Shown one piece after another: positions 53,074-62,427 of a stretch of 64,000 nucleotides of DNA (positions within the stretch are counted from its first letter, which is position 1; every line of letters starts with the position of its first letter). Origin of the DNA: Hymenobacter lucidus (lineage in GTDB: Bacteria; Bacteroidota; Bacteroidia; Cytophagales; Hymenobacteraceae); assembly GCF_020447265.1 (NCBI RefSeq), contig NZ_JAJADR010000001.1, positions 372,001-436,000 of the forward strand. The letters are read 5' to 3'. The position numbers were made by a program, and so were the translations under genes. A model generated the notes under the pieces. The model did not search any database. It saw nothing but the letters and a program-made list of their open reading frames with translations, and had not been told where the DNA came from.

Positions 53074-53538
53074 TTGGTTCCGGCTTTTGTTTTTCGCGCC
53101 TTGCTGCTGTGCAGCCTGGCAATGGCCGTGCCCGCGCTGGGGCAAAGCGCGGCGGCTAACGACGGATTTTTGCGCCGGGATGGTACTATGTACGTCATCC
53201 GTAACGGTGTGAAGCGCCCCATGACCCGCGACGCGCACCTACCCAACGGCCGCATCATCACCCGCGACGGTTTCGTAGTAGCGCGCGACGGGCACCGCAC
53301 CGAGCTGGCCGAAGGCAAAGGCTGCGACCTGGCGGGTAGCAGCGTAGCCGTAGCTACCGGCGCGGGCGGGCAACTGGTGCTGGCTGCCGCGCCCCGTTCC
53401 CAGGCCGCCGGGGCAGTTCTGGCACTGCCGGCCGGTATGCATCTGCGTCAGCTATTCGGTCCCGGCAAGCAACGGGGCTGGGGCCACTACAAGAAAGGAA
53501 AGCACGGCAAAGGCAAGAAGCGCAAGCACGACGACTAG
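53074..53538 (+). CDS. DUF6799-domain exported protein with basic tail
   Basis: The 154-residue protein contains one DUF6799 unit (NDGFLRRDGTMYVIRNGVKRPMTRD and TRDGFVVARDGHRTELAEGKG, about residues 27-87), and a His/Lys/Gly-rich tail (HYKKGKHGKGKKRKHDD). The start is uncertain: the frame is open upstream to 52954, but a signal-like VFRALLLCSLAMAVPALGQ segment begins near 53074, where an in-frame TTG is found. TAGTTTTG at 53066-53073 directly precedes it, which may be a promoter box with the true start a little later. It is convergent with the WG-repeat gene, only 13 bases away. Confidence 0.62.
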   Translation: MVPAFVFRALLLCSLAMAVPALGQSAAANDGFLRRDGTMYVIRNGVKRPMTRDAHLPNGRIITRDGFVVARDGHRTELAEGKGCDLAGSSVAVATGAGGQLVLAAAPRSQAAGAVLALPAGMHLRQLFGPGKQRGWGHYKKGKHGKGKKRKHDD

Positions 53539-53551
53539 CTCGCTGGCCGCT

Positions 53552-55456
53552 CTACTCTATCGGGTCACCATCTCGGTCGATAGTAAAAGTGCGGCCGTTT
53601 TGCGTCACCTGGGCCCGGCCGTCCACGAAATCGGTAGCATTGGTGTAGCGGCCGAATGGCTTGGTAATGGGTTCGGCGTCAGTCAGGTAGTTTTTGCTGA
53701 TGAAGGTGTACCCATCGGTCAGCCGCACACGAGCCAGGCCGTCGTGGAAGGAGTAGGCTTCCCGAAACAGCGCTGGGGTTTTAGCTGGCGCTTCGGGGCC
53801 GGTGATATAAAACCAGCCCCGGTAGTCGAGCACAGCCGCGTAGCCTTCCGCAAAGTCCAGGGCGTTGTAGTAATAGTGGTCGAATTCCTGCCCATCTTCG
53901 TCGATGAAGGTATAGGTGTCGCCGACCCGCACGCGGGCGTAACTGCCGCTGTAGGGGTTCAGCGCATCGTAAGTGGGCGGCAGTATTTCCTGGCCCGCCT
54001 CATCGATAAAGCCAAACGCGCCGCCTTGCTCCACCACTGCCCGGTCGTCGTGAAAGTCGCCGATGGCCGAATAGCGGGCCGGCACCACTGTGTCGCCATC
54101 GGCTTCCAGCAGGCCCCATTTGCCATTCTGCTCGAAGCGGGTGGGCGGCCCGGCCATCAGGGACCTCACACCGCCCACGACCAGTGCCACGGCCAACACG
54201 CCGGTGCCCAAGGCTGCCAGGCGCGGCAACCGGCGCCGCCACGCCCGCAGCTGCCGGAAGCCGGACCGAGCCACCGGGCGCTGCAGCACCAGCGCCGTAG
54301 TGGTGGCCGTGCCAGCGGGCGGCGTTTCCAACGGCGCTGTTCTTGTTTCCGTCGGTGCGCCGGCCGCAGTTTGCTGGAGGCGCTGCATCAACTCCTCCAG
54401 CTGCTGAATCTTGGCATCCAACTCCCGGTTACGTGCTTCCGATTCGGCCCGCGACGCGGCAATAGCGGCATCCAAGGCTTCTTTTTCGCGACTTTCTACG
54501 GCGAGGCGCTCTTGCAGCACAGTGGCTTCGGGAGCCACCGGTGGGGCGGCGGCCAGCTGCTGGCGTAGCTGCGCAATACTTTTCTCCCGCTCGGCCTCAC
54601 GGGTTTCCATAGCCCGGATCTGGGCGGCCAGCTCGGCCTGCATGGTGGCCTGCCGCTGTTCCAGCTCCCGCTTTTCCTGGTTGCGGGCGGCCAGCGCGGT
54701 TTCGGCGTAGCCATACGGGGCGCTGTCGAGGTCATCTACGTCTTCGGCCCCCAGCCACCGCCAGAGCTGGGCTGCCTTCTGCTGGAAAAAACCGTTGGCG
54801 GTACCAACAGTAGGATTCGGCCCGACCGGCTCCGGTTCGGGCTCGTCAGCTTCAGTTGGTACTTCGGGCGCGGGCAGGTTGGCGGTCAGATCCGTGAAGA
54901 GGTGCTGCAGGTCAGCTTCGCTCAGGTCTATTTCGGGCGTGGCCAGCTGGGCCAGGCGCCGCGTAAAACGGCTGGGGTCGGCCAGCAGCTGAAAGGTGTT
55001 GGCGGCGGGTACGGCGCTCATCCGCTCCTCTACTTCCGGCCCAAATGCCACCGGCTCGCCAAACAACAGCAGCCCGGTGATGAAATTTAGATTGGCCTGT
55101 CCGGCCGCCAGGTGGCTGGTCAGCAACCGACTCAGCGCGGCTTTCTGCTGGATAAACTGCTGAAACGGATTGTCGGCGTCGGCGGTGCCAATGAGGGGGC
55201 GGCCGTCGAGCTGCCAGGCCGCATGGGCAAAGTCGCGGATGGTGAGCCGGCCGCCCCGGGGCTCAAGCAGCAGCACCGTAATCAGGTGGGGGCGCAGCAC
55301 CACCGCGTCCAGCACCTCTTCATCCGACATCCGCCAATTGGCCAATAGCAGGGTAGGAGGGCCGGCTATTTCGGCGCTTAAAGCGGCCCGAACTGCCTCA
55401 AATTGCTCCTGTCGGGCAGTATCGGTGAAGGGCGACAGAACGGAAACCTGGAGCAT
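53552..55456 (-). CDS. NERD-like / coiled-coil / membrane / WG-repeat protein
   Basis: The 634-residue protein has four parts: an N-terminal domain (about 1-110) reminiscent of the NERD nuclease-related fold (LITVLLLEPRGGRLTIRDFAHAAWQLDGRPL then NPFQQFIQQ); an Ala/Glu/Arg-rich coiled-coil (about 255-365; ETREAEREKSIAQLRQQLA); a membrane span (about 410-430; LAALGTGVLAVALVVGGV); and about five WG-type repeats (435-634; KWGLLEADGDTVVPARYSAIGDF, FGFIDEAGQEILPPTYDAL). It has no signal peptide, so the NERD-like part would lie in the cytosol and the repeats in the periplasm. I know of no named family with this order. A convergent neighbour ends 13 bases away. Confidence 0.72.
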   Translation of the reverse strand: MLQVSVLSPFTDTARQEQFEAVRAALSAEIAGPPTLLLANWRMSDEEVLDAVVLRPHLITVLLLEPRGGRLTIRDFAHAAWQLDGRPLIGTADADNPFQQFIQQKAALSRLLTSHLAAGQANLNFITGLLLFGEPVAFGPEVEERMSAVPAANTFQLLADPSRFTRRLAQLATPEIDLSEADLQHLFTDLTANLPAPEVPTEADEPEPEPVGPNPTVGTANGFFQQKAAQLWRWLGAEDVDDLDSAPYGYAETALAARNQEKRELEQRQATMQAELAAQIRAMETREAEREKSIAQLRQQLAAAPPVAPEATVLQERLAVESREKEALDAAIAASRAESEARNRELDAKIQQLEELMQRLQQTAAGAPTETRTAPLETPPAGTATTTALVLQRPVARSGFRQLRAWRRRLPRLAALGTGVLAVALVVGGVRSLMAGPPTRFEQNGKWGLLEADGDTVVPARYSAIGDFHDDRAVVEQGGAFGFIDEAGQEILPPTYDALNPYSGSYARVRVGDTYTFIDEDGQEFDHYYYNALDFAEGYAAVLDYRGWFYITGPEAPAKTPALFREAYSFHDGLARVRLTDGYTFISKNYLTDAEPITKPFGRYTNATDFVDGRAQVTQNGRTFTIDRDGDPIE

Positions 55457-55595
55457 ACGGGAGAAAGTGGTATATTATGGTTGAGCTGGCAGATACGGGC
55501 GGTGTGTACGTAAGCAGGCGGGCTTTGGAGACTTAACTTTTCTTGAAGTAAGGCAGTATAGCAACTAACTTCTTTCGATTTTTTCCGCCCCAATC

Positions 55596-55997
55596 ATGGA
55601 CTCAACCGCGCCCACGCCCCAAAACAATCCAGCTCCTACCGTACCGCTGGACGTAACCGACCAGCAAAATACTGCGCTGCTCGATGATACCCTTTCCCTG
55701 CTTAACAACGGCGTGCCGGAAAAAGCCGACCAGCGCGGCCTGGGCGAGATAGAGCGGTGGGAAGAGGTGCTGCGGGCCTCAGAGCGGCCCGGTCTGGCCA
55801 AGATAATCCAAGAGCTAGCCACCCTGCGTGAGCAGCTCGGGACTCCTGATACCGCCGCCCACGACATTGCCGAAACGCTGGCCACGCTCGGGGCCGAGAC
55901 GGTGAAGGTAGCCGACGAAACCTCCGACGACTACAGCGCCCCGCTTACGCACCTGGGCAAGCTGCTCATCAAAATGGGTTCTTCGCTTTCCCGCTAG
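55596..55997 (+). CDS. Hypothetical soluble helical protein, 133 residues
   Basis: No family was recognised. After a disordered Pro/Thr/Asn-rich start (1-30), the protein is helical and acidic (DQRGLGEIERWEEVLRASERPGLAKIIQELATLREQL) and ends LTHLGKLLIKMGSSLSR. It has no signal or membrane part. A strong terminator follows; it is read as a single unit divergently from the WG-repeat gene. Confidence 0.68.
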   Translation: MDSTAPTPQNNPAPTVPLDVTDQQNTALLDDTLSLLNNGVPEKADQRGLGEIERWEEVLRASERPGLAKIIQELATLREQLGTPDTAAHDIAETLATLGAETVKVADETSDDYSAPLTHLGKLLIKMGSSLSR

Positions 55998-56013
55998 TTC
56001 AGGATTGCTCCCC

Positions 56014-56058
56014 AACCAAAAGCCTCCGCCAAACACTGGCGGAGGCTTTTGGTTTTAA
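56014..56058. terminator. Strong terminator
   Basis: AACCAAAAGCCTCCGCC and GGCGGAGGCTTTTGGTT form a perfect 17-bp stem around AAACACT, followed by T's. Confidence 0.93.
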
Positions 56059-56114
56059 GGCACGCTGCCGGGGCATCGGCCGGTGTTGGTGCCGAATTCT
56101 GACCTCGGGCGGCG

Positions 56115-56122
56115 TACTTTTG
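56115..56122 (+). promoter_or_regulatory. -7 promoter box TACTTTTG
   Basis: An exact TAnnTTTG match lies 26 bases before the ATG at 56149. Confidence 0.6.
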
Positions 56123-56148
56123 CGCCTTCATTTCCTTTTGTGCCGCTT

Positions 56149-57168
56149 ATGCCTGCTACCCCGCCCGACCTCACGCTCTACGACCCATTCACGGGCATGC
56201 GCTTTGCCCAGCACTGCTTCCTGTGTGGCACGCCTACGCCCCAAGCCTCCGATTCGGTCTTGGTGTTCGACCAGTGGCTGCTGAGCCGCTACCAGCTGGC
56301 CGGGCTGCAGATCAAATTGCTCGATCAGAGCGTGCTGGCCTACAAAGACTTGCGAATGCCGTGCTGCCCAACTTGCAAGCACAACCATGTGGAGCCGCTG
56401 GAGCACACGGTAGCGGCGGCCGTGCAGGCCGGCCCTACCGCCTTGAGGACTCTCGACGAGAAAACCCTGTTTCTGTGGCTGGGTAAGATGTTCTACGGTG
56501 TAATGCTGCTTGAGCTGCTCAACGAACTGGACCCACTGGCCAAACCGTTGTACCCATTGGCCGAGAACACCCAGCTACTCCGCAAGCTGCAGTGTTTTTT
56601 CGAAGTATTTCAAGCCCTCCGCATTCCTATCGAGTACGAGGATTTCACGCCGGCCTCGATTTTCATCCTGGAAACGGCTGCGCCGGAAGACACGATGCCC
56701 TTCGAATACGACGATGACCTGAGCACCATGACCTTCAGCATTAAGCTGGACGAAACGGTGCTGGTGAGCTGTCTGATCGACAATGGCCTACTGCGGCAGG
56801 CCATGGGCCGCGTGTACCGCGACGCACAACGGCCACTGCACCCGATTCAGGTAGCCGAGTTCAAAGCTCGCGTGTACTACGGCGCTTACCTGCTGAATGT
56901 GGTGCCCGACTACTACCCGCGCCCCGTGCAGCCCGGCGACACGCACTTGGTATTCGACACGCTGATTGACGATGTGACACGCGAAATCTTCAACCCGTGG
57001 GAAAATTCGGGCTACGCACAGTCGTTGCAGGAAATGTGGAAGCGTTGGCAGATTCCGGTTACGGAAATTATGCGCGACCCGCAGCAGCCGCTGAGCTATT
57101 TGTACGATGCTGATGGTCAGCCCCGGACGATGGAAACGTGGGCAGGAATAGCTGGTCAGCCTACGTAG
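56149..57168 (+). CDS. Uncharacterised protein with paired CxxC motifs, 339 residues
   Basis: The protein is soluble. Its N-terminal part has CFLCGTP (near residue 23) and CCPTCKHNH (near residue 71), a pair of CxxC motifs that could form a zinc-binding HNH- or ribbon-like site. The central part (residues 110-270) is helical (LWLGKMFYGVMLLELLNELDPLAKPLYPLAEN), and the remainder contains VVPDYYPRPVQPGDTHLVFDTL. No family could be named. The ATG at 56149 follows a -7 promoter box 26 bases upstream. The proximity to no obvious partner suggests a stand-alone gene. Confidence 0.7.
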   Translation: MPATPPDLTLYDPFTGMRFAQHCFLCGTPTPQASDSVLVFDQWLLSRYQLAGLQIKLLDQSVLAYKDLRMPCCPTCKHNHVEPLEHTVAAAVQAGPTALRTLDEKTLFLWLGKMFYGVMLLELLNELDPLAKPLYPLAENTQLLRKLQCFFEVFQALRIPIEYEDFTPASIFILETAAPEDTMPFEYDDDLSTMTFSIKLDETVLVSCLIDNGLLRQAMGRVYRDAQRPLHPIQVAEFKARVYYGAYLLNVVPDYYPRPVQPGDTHLVFDTLIDDVTREIFNPWENSGYAQSLQEMWKRWQIPVTEIMRDPQQPLSYLYDADGQPRTMETWAGIAGQPT

Positions 57169-57214
57169 GGCAAAGGAAAATAAAACTGCTGTTACGAGTT
57201 GGAAAGGGTGAAAT

Positions 57215-57718
57215 CTAGCTGGCGTGCCACTCAGGCTCGATCTTGCTGATTTTCACGTTTTTCCACATCTCGTTGAGGTGTTCTGACTTGGCCGCCAGAA
57301 TATCCATGCAGTGACGGTGCCGACGGTTCATTGTGTCGTGAATGATGTAGTTGCCGTCGAGCTTGGGTGAAATACCGGTCACCCGAACTGAGTCGCCGAA
57401 TTCAAAGTCGCCGCCCCAACGCTTCAGCAGGTCGCGGGAAAGGGCCATCCACCGCATTTTGCTGGAATGCCGGCGGGGAATCCGGGAGTTGTCGGCCGTA
57501 ACGAAGGGCTCGGAATCGGTTTGCCGGGCATCGGCTTCGTATATCGTAGCCGTAACGGTATAGGTGGGTAGGCGGCGGGGTAAGCGCTTAACTACCAGCG
57601 GAGCAGAAACGAAAGCCACCGTGCGTGGGCTCAGATGGGCAACGGTAGAAGGGAGGGCTGCGGAGAACATAGGCCGCGCGGGAAACAGCAGAGTAAGTAG
57701 GACTAGCGCAATAGACAT
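57215..57718 (-). CDS. 3D-domain (double-psi beta-barrel) exported protein
   Basis: The 167-residue protein has a signal-like N-terminus (IALVLLTLLFPARPMFSA) and a C-terminal 3D domain (about 50-160), the Asp-rich double-psi barrel found in lytic transglycosylases and related wall proteins: TATIYEADARQTDSEPFVTADNS near residue 57, GDSVRVTGISPKLDGNYIIHDTMN near residue 107, and MDILAAKSEH near residue 138. The three key Asp are visible (DAR, IIHD, MDI). It probably acts on peptidoglycan. It faces the CxxC gene. Confidence 0.82.
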   Translation of the reverse strand: MSIALVLLTLLFPARPMFSAALPSTVAHLSPRTVAFVSAPLVVKRLPRRLPTYTVTATIYEADARQTDSEPFVTADNSRIPRRHSSKMRWMALSRDLLKRWGGDFEFGDSVRVTGISPKLDGNYIIHDTMNRRHRHCMDILAAKSEHLNEMWKNVKISKIEPEWHAS

Positions 57719-58036
57719 GACGTTTGGGTTCGTGGACTCTTCTTCAGACCCGAAGAGTATGGGTTGCCCCGGTGAGGGGCGGGCAAGATGGGGTTAACTC
57801 CCTAGCGGGGTAAAAAGTTGCTGCCAGGGCAAATGAGTTGCGGAGGGGGATGATAAAGATAGACGAAAATTATAATAAATATTACTAAAGACATAATTAT
57901 GCTGGCATTTGGATACATTGTTGGCAAAAAGCTGCCGTCGCCCGGGAGAAATCAGGAACCCGCCGGAAATGGAGTCGTAAGAAAAAGGCGCAGCTTCTAC
58001 CCGCGTCGCTCTTTCTACTCTACCAAAACGCCTGCT
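57719..58036. other. Gene-free region before the dopachrome-tautomerase-like gene
   Basis: The first part is GC-rich; 57855-57900 is a very AT-rich stretch (AATTATAATAAATATTAC and similar), likely holding the promoter of the gene at 58037. The frame open from 57899 has no family similarity until the ATG at 58037. No RNA gene or repeat was seen. Confidence 0.55.
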
Positions 58037-59221
58037 ATGTTTACCTCCATCTCCCGCTCGGCGGCCCCGCATCTACCCGCCTGCAGCTTGGCGCTGCTAC
58101 TCACTACACTGGCCGCCTGCTCGTCGCCCGACAAGCCCCGGGACGCCGCCGCTACCACTGATTCGGACGCTGCTGCTACGGAAGCGCCGGCCAATTCTCC
58201 GCTGCAGGTAGTGGCTGAGTTTCGGGAGCCCCAGATTGTGGGCGTGGCCGTGCTGCCCGACGGCCGCGTGTTCGGCGACTTTCCCCGCTGGGACAATAAC
58301 CCGGTAGCGCCTATTGCTGAAATCGGTACCGACGGCTCTGTGAAGCCCTACCCCGATGCCAACTGGTGCACCTGGAATGAAACAGTGAAAAACGAGCCGC
58401 AGAAGCACTGGATATGCCCCCAGAGCGTGCACGCCGATAAAACCGGTATGCTCTGGGTGCTCGACCCAGCCTCGCCCGGCCTGAAAGGCACCGTACCCGG
58501 CGGCCCCAAGCTGGTCAAAATTGACCCCAAGACAAATGCGGTGGTGCAAAACATTAGCATCCCGGAAAGTGTGGCCCCGCGCAAGTCTTACCTCAACGAC
58601 GTGCGCATCGACACCCAGAACAGCTACGCCTACATCACCGAATCGGGAGTGGGTAGCTTGGTGGTCGTGGATCTGAAATCGGGTAAAGCGCGCCGGCTGC
58701 TGGCCACACACCCGTCGATGATGGGCGACACGACGCTCAATATCAAAGCTGATGGTCACGAAATGATTGACGCCACCGGCAAAAGGGCCCGTTTCAGCGC
58801 CGACGGCATTGCTCTGAGCCAGGATCTGCAGTACCTCTATTGGAAACCTCTGACCAGCTACAAGCTCTACCGGATCAAAACGGAGGCCCTCCGCAACCCG
58901 GCCTTGGTGGATGCGCAACTGGCTGCGCAAATCGAGGATCTGGGCAAAGTGCCCGCCTGCGACGGTATGGAAATCGACGCGACCGGCAACTTGTATATGA
59001 CCACCTTCGAAGACCATTCTATCAAGCGGCGTACCCCCGATGGCAAAATTGAGCCCGTAGTGCAGGACGCCCGCCTGCAGTGGCCCGACACGTTTGCCTT
59101 CACGGCTGACGGCACGATGTACGTGACGGCTTCGGCCATTCACAAAACCCCGACCTGGAACAAAGGTGTGGGCAAGCAGGATCAACCATACCGTATTTTT
59201 AAAATGGCCTTGCCTAAATAG
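58037..59221 (+). CDS. L-dopachrome tautomerase-related (yellow/MRJP-like) lipoprotein
   Basis: The 394-residue protein has a lipoprotein signal (LALLLTTLAAC, Cys28) with an Ala/Asp/Thr linker, then a beta-propeller of the yellow/royal-jelly class: VGVAVLPDGRVFGDFPRWDNN near residue 72, IDTQNSYAYITESGVGSLVVVDL near residue 192, DGIALSQDLQYLYWKPL near residue 254 and ACDGMEIDATGNLYMTTFEDHSIKR near 311. Bacterial members are thought to be lactonase- or isomerase-like enzymes; the substrate is not known. The ATG at 58037 starts the signal peptide. A hairpin follows. Confidence 0.85.
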   Translation: MFTSISRSAAPHLPACSLALLLTTLAACSSPDKPRDAAATTDSDAAATEAPANSPLQVVAEFREPQIVGVAVLPDGRVFGDFPRWDNNPVAPIAEIGTDGSVKPYPDANWCTWNETVKNEPQKHWICPQSVHADKTGMLWVLDPASPGLKGTVPGGPKLVKIDPKTNAVVQNISIPESVAPRKSYLNDVRIDTQNSYAYITESGVGSLVVVDLKSGKARRLLATHPSMMGDTTLNIKADGHEMIDATGKRARFSADGIALSQDLQYLYWKPLTSYKLYRIKTEALRNPALVDAQLAAQIEDLGKVPACDGMEIDATGNLYMTTFEDHSIKRRTPDGKIEPVVQDARLQWPDTFAFTADGTMYVTASAIHKTPTWNKGVGKQDQPYRIFKMALPK

Positions 59222-59233
59222 CTTGCAAGCTCA

Positions 59234-59278
59234 GGTGCAAGGCTTTCCGAATCTACAGGAAAGCTTTGCGCCTTATTT
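59234..59278 (+). terminator. Terminator after the tautomerase-like gene
   Basis: GGTGCAAGGCTTTCC pairs with GGAAAGCTTTGCGCC, followed by TTATTTTG. Confidence 0.75.
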
Positions 59279-59427
59279 TGAATAGATTGGACGGCACCTA
59301 AACAAGAAAAGAATGGTTGCAAAAATAAGCTTTTGAAAAAGAGGCATATTCGTGTAACCGAATTTAGGTTTTCGCCTTACCGCAGCGCGTAATACATTTA
59401 CGCCACTTCACTTAGCTCCTCGCCCAC

Positions 59428-62277
59428 ATGGACGCTTACTCCTATATCGCCAACGCCCACGGCGACTACATCGACCAGCTCTATAAAGCCTATCAGGCCG
59501 ACCCTGAGTCGGTAGACTTCGGCTGGCGCAAATTCTTCGAAGGTTTCGACTTCTCGCAGCAGTACGCTGGCGAGGGCGAAACCCAGGTCGTTGGTTCGGG
59601 TGTGCTCAGCACCTTGGCCTCTACCGATAGCGCCGGCCAGATCCGGGCCGTCGATACTGTGTCGGCCGACAAGGAAACGCAGGTCAGCAACCTGATTCAC
59701 GCCTACCGCAGCCGCGGCCACCTGCGCGCCAAGACCAATCCGGTACGGGAACGGAAAGACCGCAAGGCCCGCCTCGATATTGCTGATTTTGGCCTTGGCG
59801 AGGCTGATCTGGATACCACATTCAAGAATGGGGAAGCTATTGGCCTGGGTACCGGCGCCAAGTTGCGCGACATTATTGCCGCCCTGGACAAGATTTATAC
59901 CCGCAGCATTGGCTTCGAGTATATGTATATCCGCGACCCGCAGGTTCTGGACTGGTTCCGGGCCAAGGTGGAGAAAGATTCGTTGGCCTTCAACCCCGGC
60001 GTGGAGTACAAAAAGCGCATTCTTAAGAAGCTCAACGAGGCCGTAGTCTTTGAGAACTTCCTGCACACCAAATTTCTGGGACAGAAGCGCTTCTCACTGG
60101 AAGGCGGCGAAACCACCATTCCGGCTCTCGACGCCATCATCAACAAGGCCTCCGAGTTGGGTGTGCACGAGGTGATGATTGGCATGGCCCACCGCGGCCG
60201 CCTGAACGTGCTGGCCAACATAATGGGCAAGACCTACGAGCAGATATTCTCGGAATTTGAGGGCACGGCCGTACCGGATTTGACGATGGGCGACGGCGAC
60301 GTGAAATACCACATGGGCTACAGCTCGGAGGTAGAAACCGAAGCCGGTCAGAAAGTAAACCTGAAGCTGGCGCCCAACCCCTCGCACCTCGAAGCGGTAA
60401 ACCCCGTGGTAGAAGGCTTCGTGCGGGCCAAGATTGAACACCAGTACGGCAATGACTACCACCAGATTCTGCCCATCCTGATTCACGGCGACGCGGCGCT
60501 AGCCGGCCAGGGCATCGGCTACGAGCTGACGCAGATGTCGCAGCTGGAAGGTTATAAAACCGGCGGCACCATTCACTTCGTGATTAACAACCAGGTTGGT
60601 TTCACCACCGACTTTGAGGATGCCCGCTCGTCTATCTACAGCACCGATCTGGCCAAGATTATCGATGCGCCGGTGCTGCACGTGAATGGCGACGACCCTG
60701 AGGCCGTGGTATTTGCCGTGCGCCTGGCTACCGAGTACCGCCAGCAGTTCCACGCCGATATCTTCATTGATATGGTGTGCTACCGCCGACACGGCCACAA
60801 CGAGTCGGATGAGCCCAAGTTTACCCAGCCCACGCTCTACAACATCATCAGCAAGCACCAAAACCCGCGCGAAGTGTACAACGCGACGCTGGTGCAGCGC
60901 GGCGACGTAGATGCTGAGCTGGCCGCCCAGATGGACAAGGAGTTCCGTGAAACTCTGCAGGCCCGCCTGGATATGGTGAAGCAGAAGCCGCTGCCGTATA
61001 ATTATCAGGCCCTAGAAAATGAGTGGCGCAGCCTGCGCCGCTCCAAGCCCGAGGACTTCGACCAGTCGCCCGAAACTGGTATTAGCGAGGAAGTGGTAGC
61101 CAAAGTAGGCAAGGCCCTGACCACGCTGCCCGAAGGCTTCCGCCCGCTCAAGCAGATTGAAAAGCTGATTGAGGAGCGCAAAAAGATGTTCTTCGATACC
61201 CGCGTGCTGAACTGGGCCGCCGGTGAGTTGCTGGCCTACGGCTCGTTGCTGACCGAAAAGCACATCGTGCGCGTCAGCGGGCAGGATGTACAGCGTGGTA
61301 CCTTCTCGCACCGCCACGCGGTGCTGCACGACGCCGAAACCTCGGCGCCCTACAACTCGCTCAACTACATTGGCGAAGGCCAGGAGAAGCTGAGCATCTA
61401 CAATTCGCTCTTGAGCGAGTACGCGGTGCTGGGCTTTGAATTCGGCTACGCCATGGCCAACCCTACGGCCCTGGTTATCTGGGAAGCTCAGTTCGGCGAC
61501 TTCGCCAATGGCGCCCAGACCATGATTGACCAGTTCATTGTATCGTCGGAAAGCAAGTGGCAGCGTATGAACGGCGTGGTGCTACAACTGCCCCACGGCT
61601 ACGAAGGCCAGGGCCCGGAGCACTCCAACGCCCGTCCCGAGCGGTTTTTGCAGCTGGCAGCCGAGCATAACATCATTGTGGCCAACATGACCACGCCGGC
61701 CAACTTCTTCCACGCCCTGCGCCGGCAGCTAACCTGGAGTTTCCGCAAGCCCTTGGTAGTGATGTCGCCCAAGTCGATGCTGCGTCACCCGTTGTGCGTC
61801 TCGCCGGTGGAGGAGTTTACTTCCGGCTCGTTCCGCGAGGTGCTCGGCGACACGTATGCCGACGCCAAAAAGGTGAAGCGCGTGCTGCTGTGCTCAGGCA
61901 AAGTCTATTTCGACTTGTTGGAAGAGCAGCGCACTTCGAGCCGCACCGACGTGGCCATCGTGCGCCTGGAGCAGCTGCACCCCTTCCCTAAAAAGCAGCT
62001 CGACGCTGAGTTGGCCAAATACCCCAAAGCCAAGCTGTACTGGGTGCAGGAAGAGCCGGAAAACATGGGCTACTGGAACTACCTGCTGCGCTTTATGCGC
62101 CGCGAGTTGGAAGACGTGGTAGCCCGCAAGCCTTCGGCCTCGCCCGCTACCGGCTACAATAAGGTGCACGTAAAGGAGCAGAAGGAGCTGATTGGCCGTG
62201 CCTTCGACAAGCCCAAGGAAGCGGTGGCCGATGCCAACATCAAAGGCACCGTGGAAGTCGCCAAGAAAGCCGACTAA
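59428..62277 (+). CDS. sucA: 2-oxoglutarate dehydrogenase E1 component
   Basis: SucA decarboxylates 2-oxoglutarate with thiamine pyrophosphate in the TCA cycle. The 949-residue protein has the E1o features: the N-terminal SYIANAHGDYIDQLYKAYQ helix that binds E2, the GMAHRGRLNVLANIMGK block near residue 253, GDAALAGQGIGYELTQMSQL and the TPP-binding Gly-Asp with VINNQVGFTT near residue 352-394, MVCYRRHGHNESDEPKFTQP near residue 450, and the C-terminal SPKSMLRHP block. It is followed 150 bases later by the E2 gene sucB, with which it is probably co-transcribed. A TACATTTA sequence 28 bases upstream is close to the -7 consensus. Confidence 0.97.
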   Translation: MDAYSYIANAHGDYIDQLYKAYQADPESVDFGWRKFFEGFDFSQQYAGEGETQVVGSGVLSTLASTDSAGQIRAVDTVSADKETQVSNLIHAYRSRGHLRAKTNPVRERKDRKARLDIADFGLGEADLDTTFKNGEAIGLGTGAKLRDIIAALDKIYTRSIGFEYMYIRDPQVLDWFRAKVEKDSLAFNPGVEYKKRILKKLNEAVVFENFLHTKFLGQKRFSLEGGETTIPALDAIINKASELGVHEVMIGMAHRGRLNVLANIMGKTYEQIFSEFEGTAVPDLTMGDGDVKYHMGYSSEVETEAGQKVNLKLAPNPSHLEAVNPVVEGFVRAKIEHQYGNDYHQILPILIHGDAALAGQGIGYELTQMSQLEGYKTGGTIHFVINNQVGFTTDFEDARSSIYSTDLAKIIDAPVLHVNGDDPEAVVFAVRLATEYRQQFHADIFIDMVCYRRHGHNESDEPKFTQPTLYNIISKHQNPREVYNATLVQRGDVDAELAAQMDKEFRETLQARLDMVKQKPLPYNYQALENEWRSLRRSKPEDFDQSPETGISEEVVAKVGKALTTLPEGFRPLKQIEKLIEERKKMFFDTRVLNWAAGELLAYGSLLTEKHIVRVSGQDVQRGTFSHRHAVLHDAETSAPYNSLNYIGEGQEKLSIYNSLLSEYAVLGFEFGYAMANPTALVIWEAQFGDFANGAQTMIDQFIVSSESKWQRMNGVVLQLPHGYEGQGPEHSNARPERFLQLAAEHNIIVANMTTPANFFHALRRQLTWSFRKPLVVMSPKSMLRHPLCVSPVEEFTSGSFREVLGDTYADAKKVKRVLLCSGKVYFDLLEEQRTSSRTDVAIVRLEQLHPFPKKQLDAELAKYPKAKLYWVQEEPENMGYWNYLLRFMRRELEDVVARKPSASPATGYNKVHVKEQKELIGRAFDKPKEAVADANIKGTVEVAKKAD

Positions 62278-62427
62278 CCGTAGCGCAAACTGGCCGCCGC
62301 TGCTTAGCTTGCAGGGCGGCCAGCTTGCCAATACCACGCACGGCGCGGCCATTACAGCTGCCCGGTGCGGCGCGAGGCCAGTGCTTTGCGCGACACTCTC
62401 ACCCGAAACCCTTCTAACTCCCTCCCT

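Noticed and set aside
57899..58036. Upstream extension of the tautomerase-like gene
   Set aside because: It is basic, unlike the family, and would hide the lipoprotein signal that starts at 58037.
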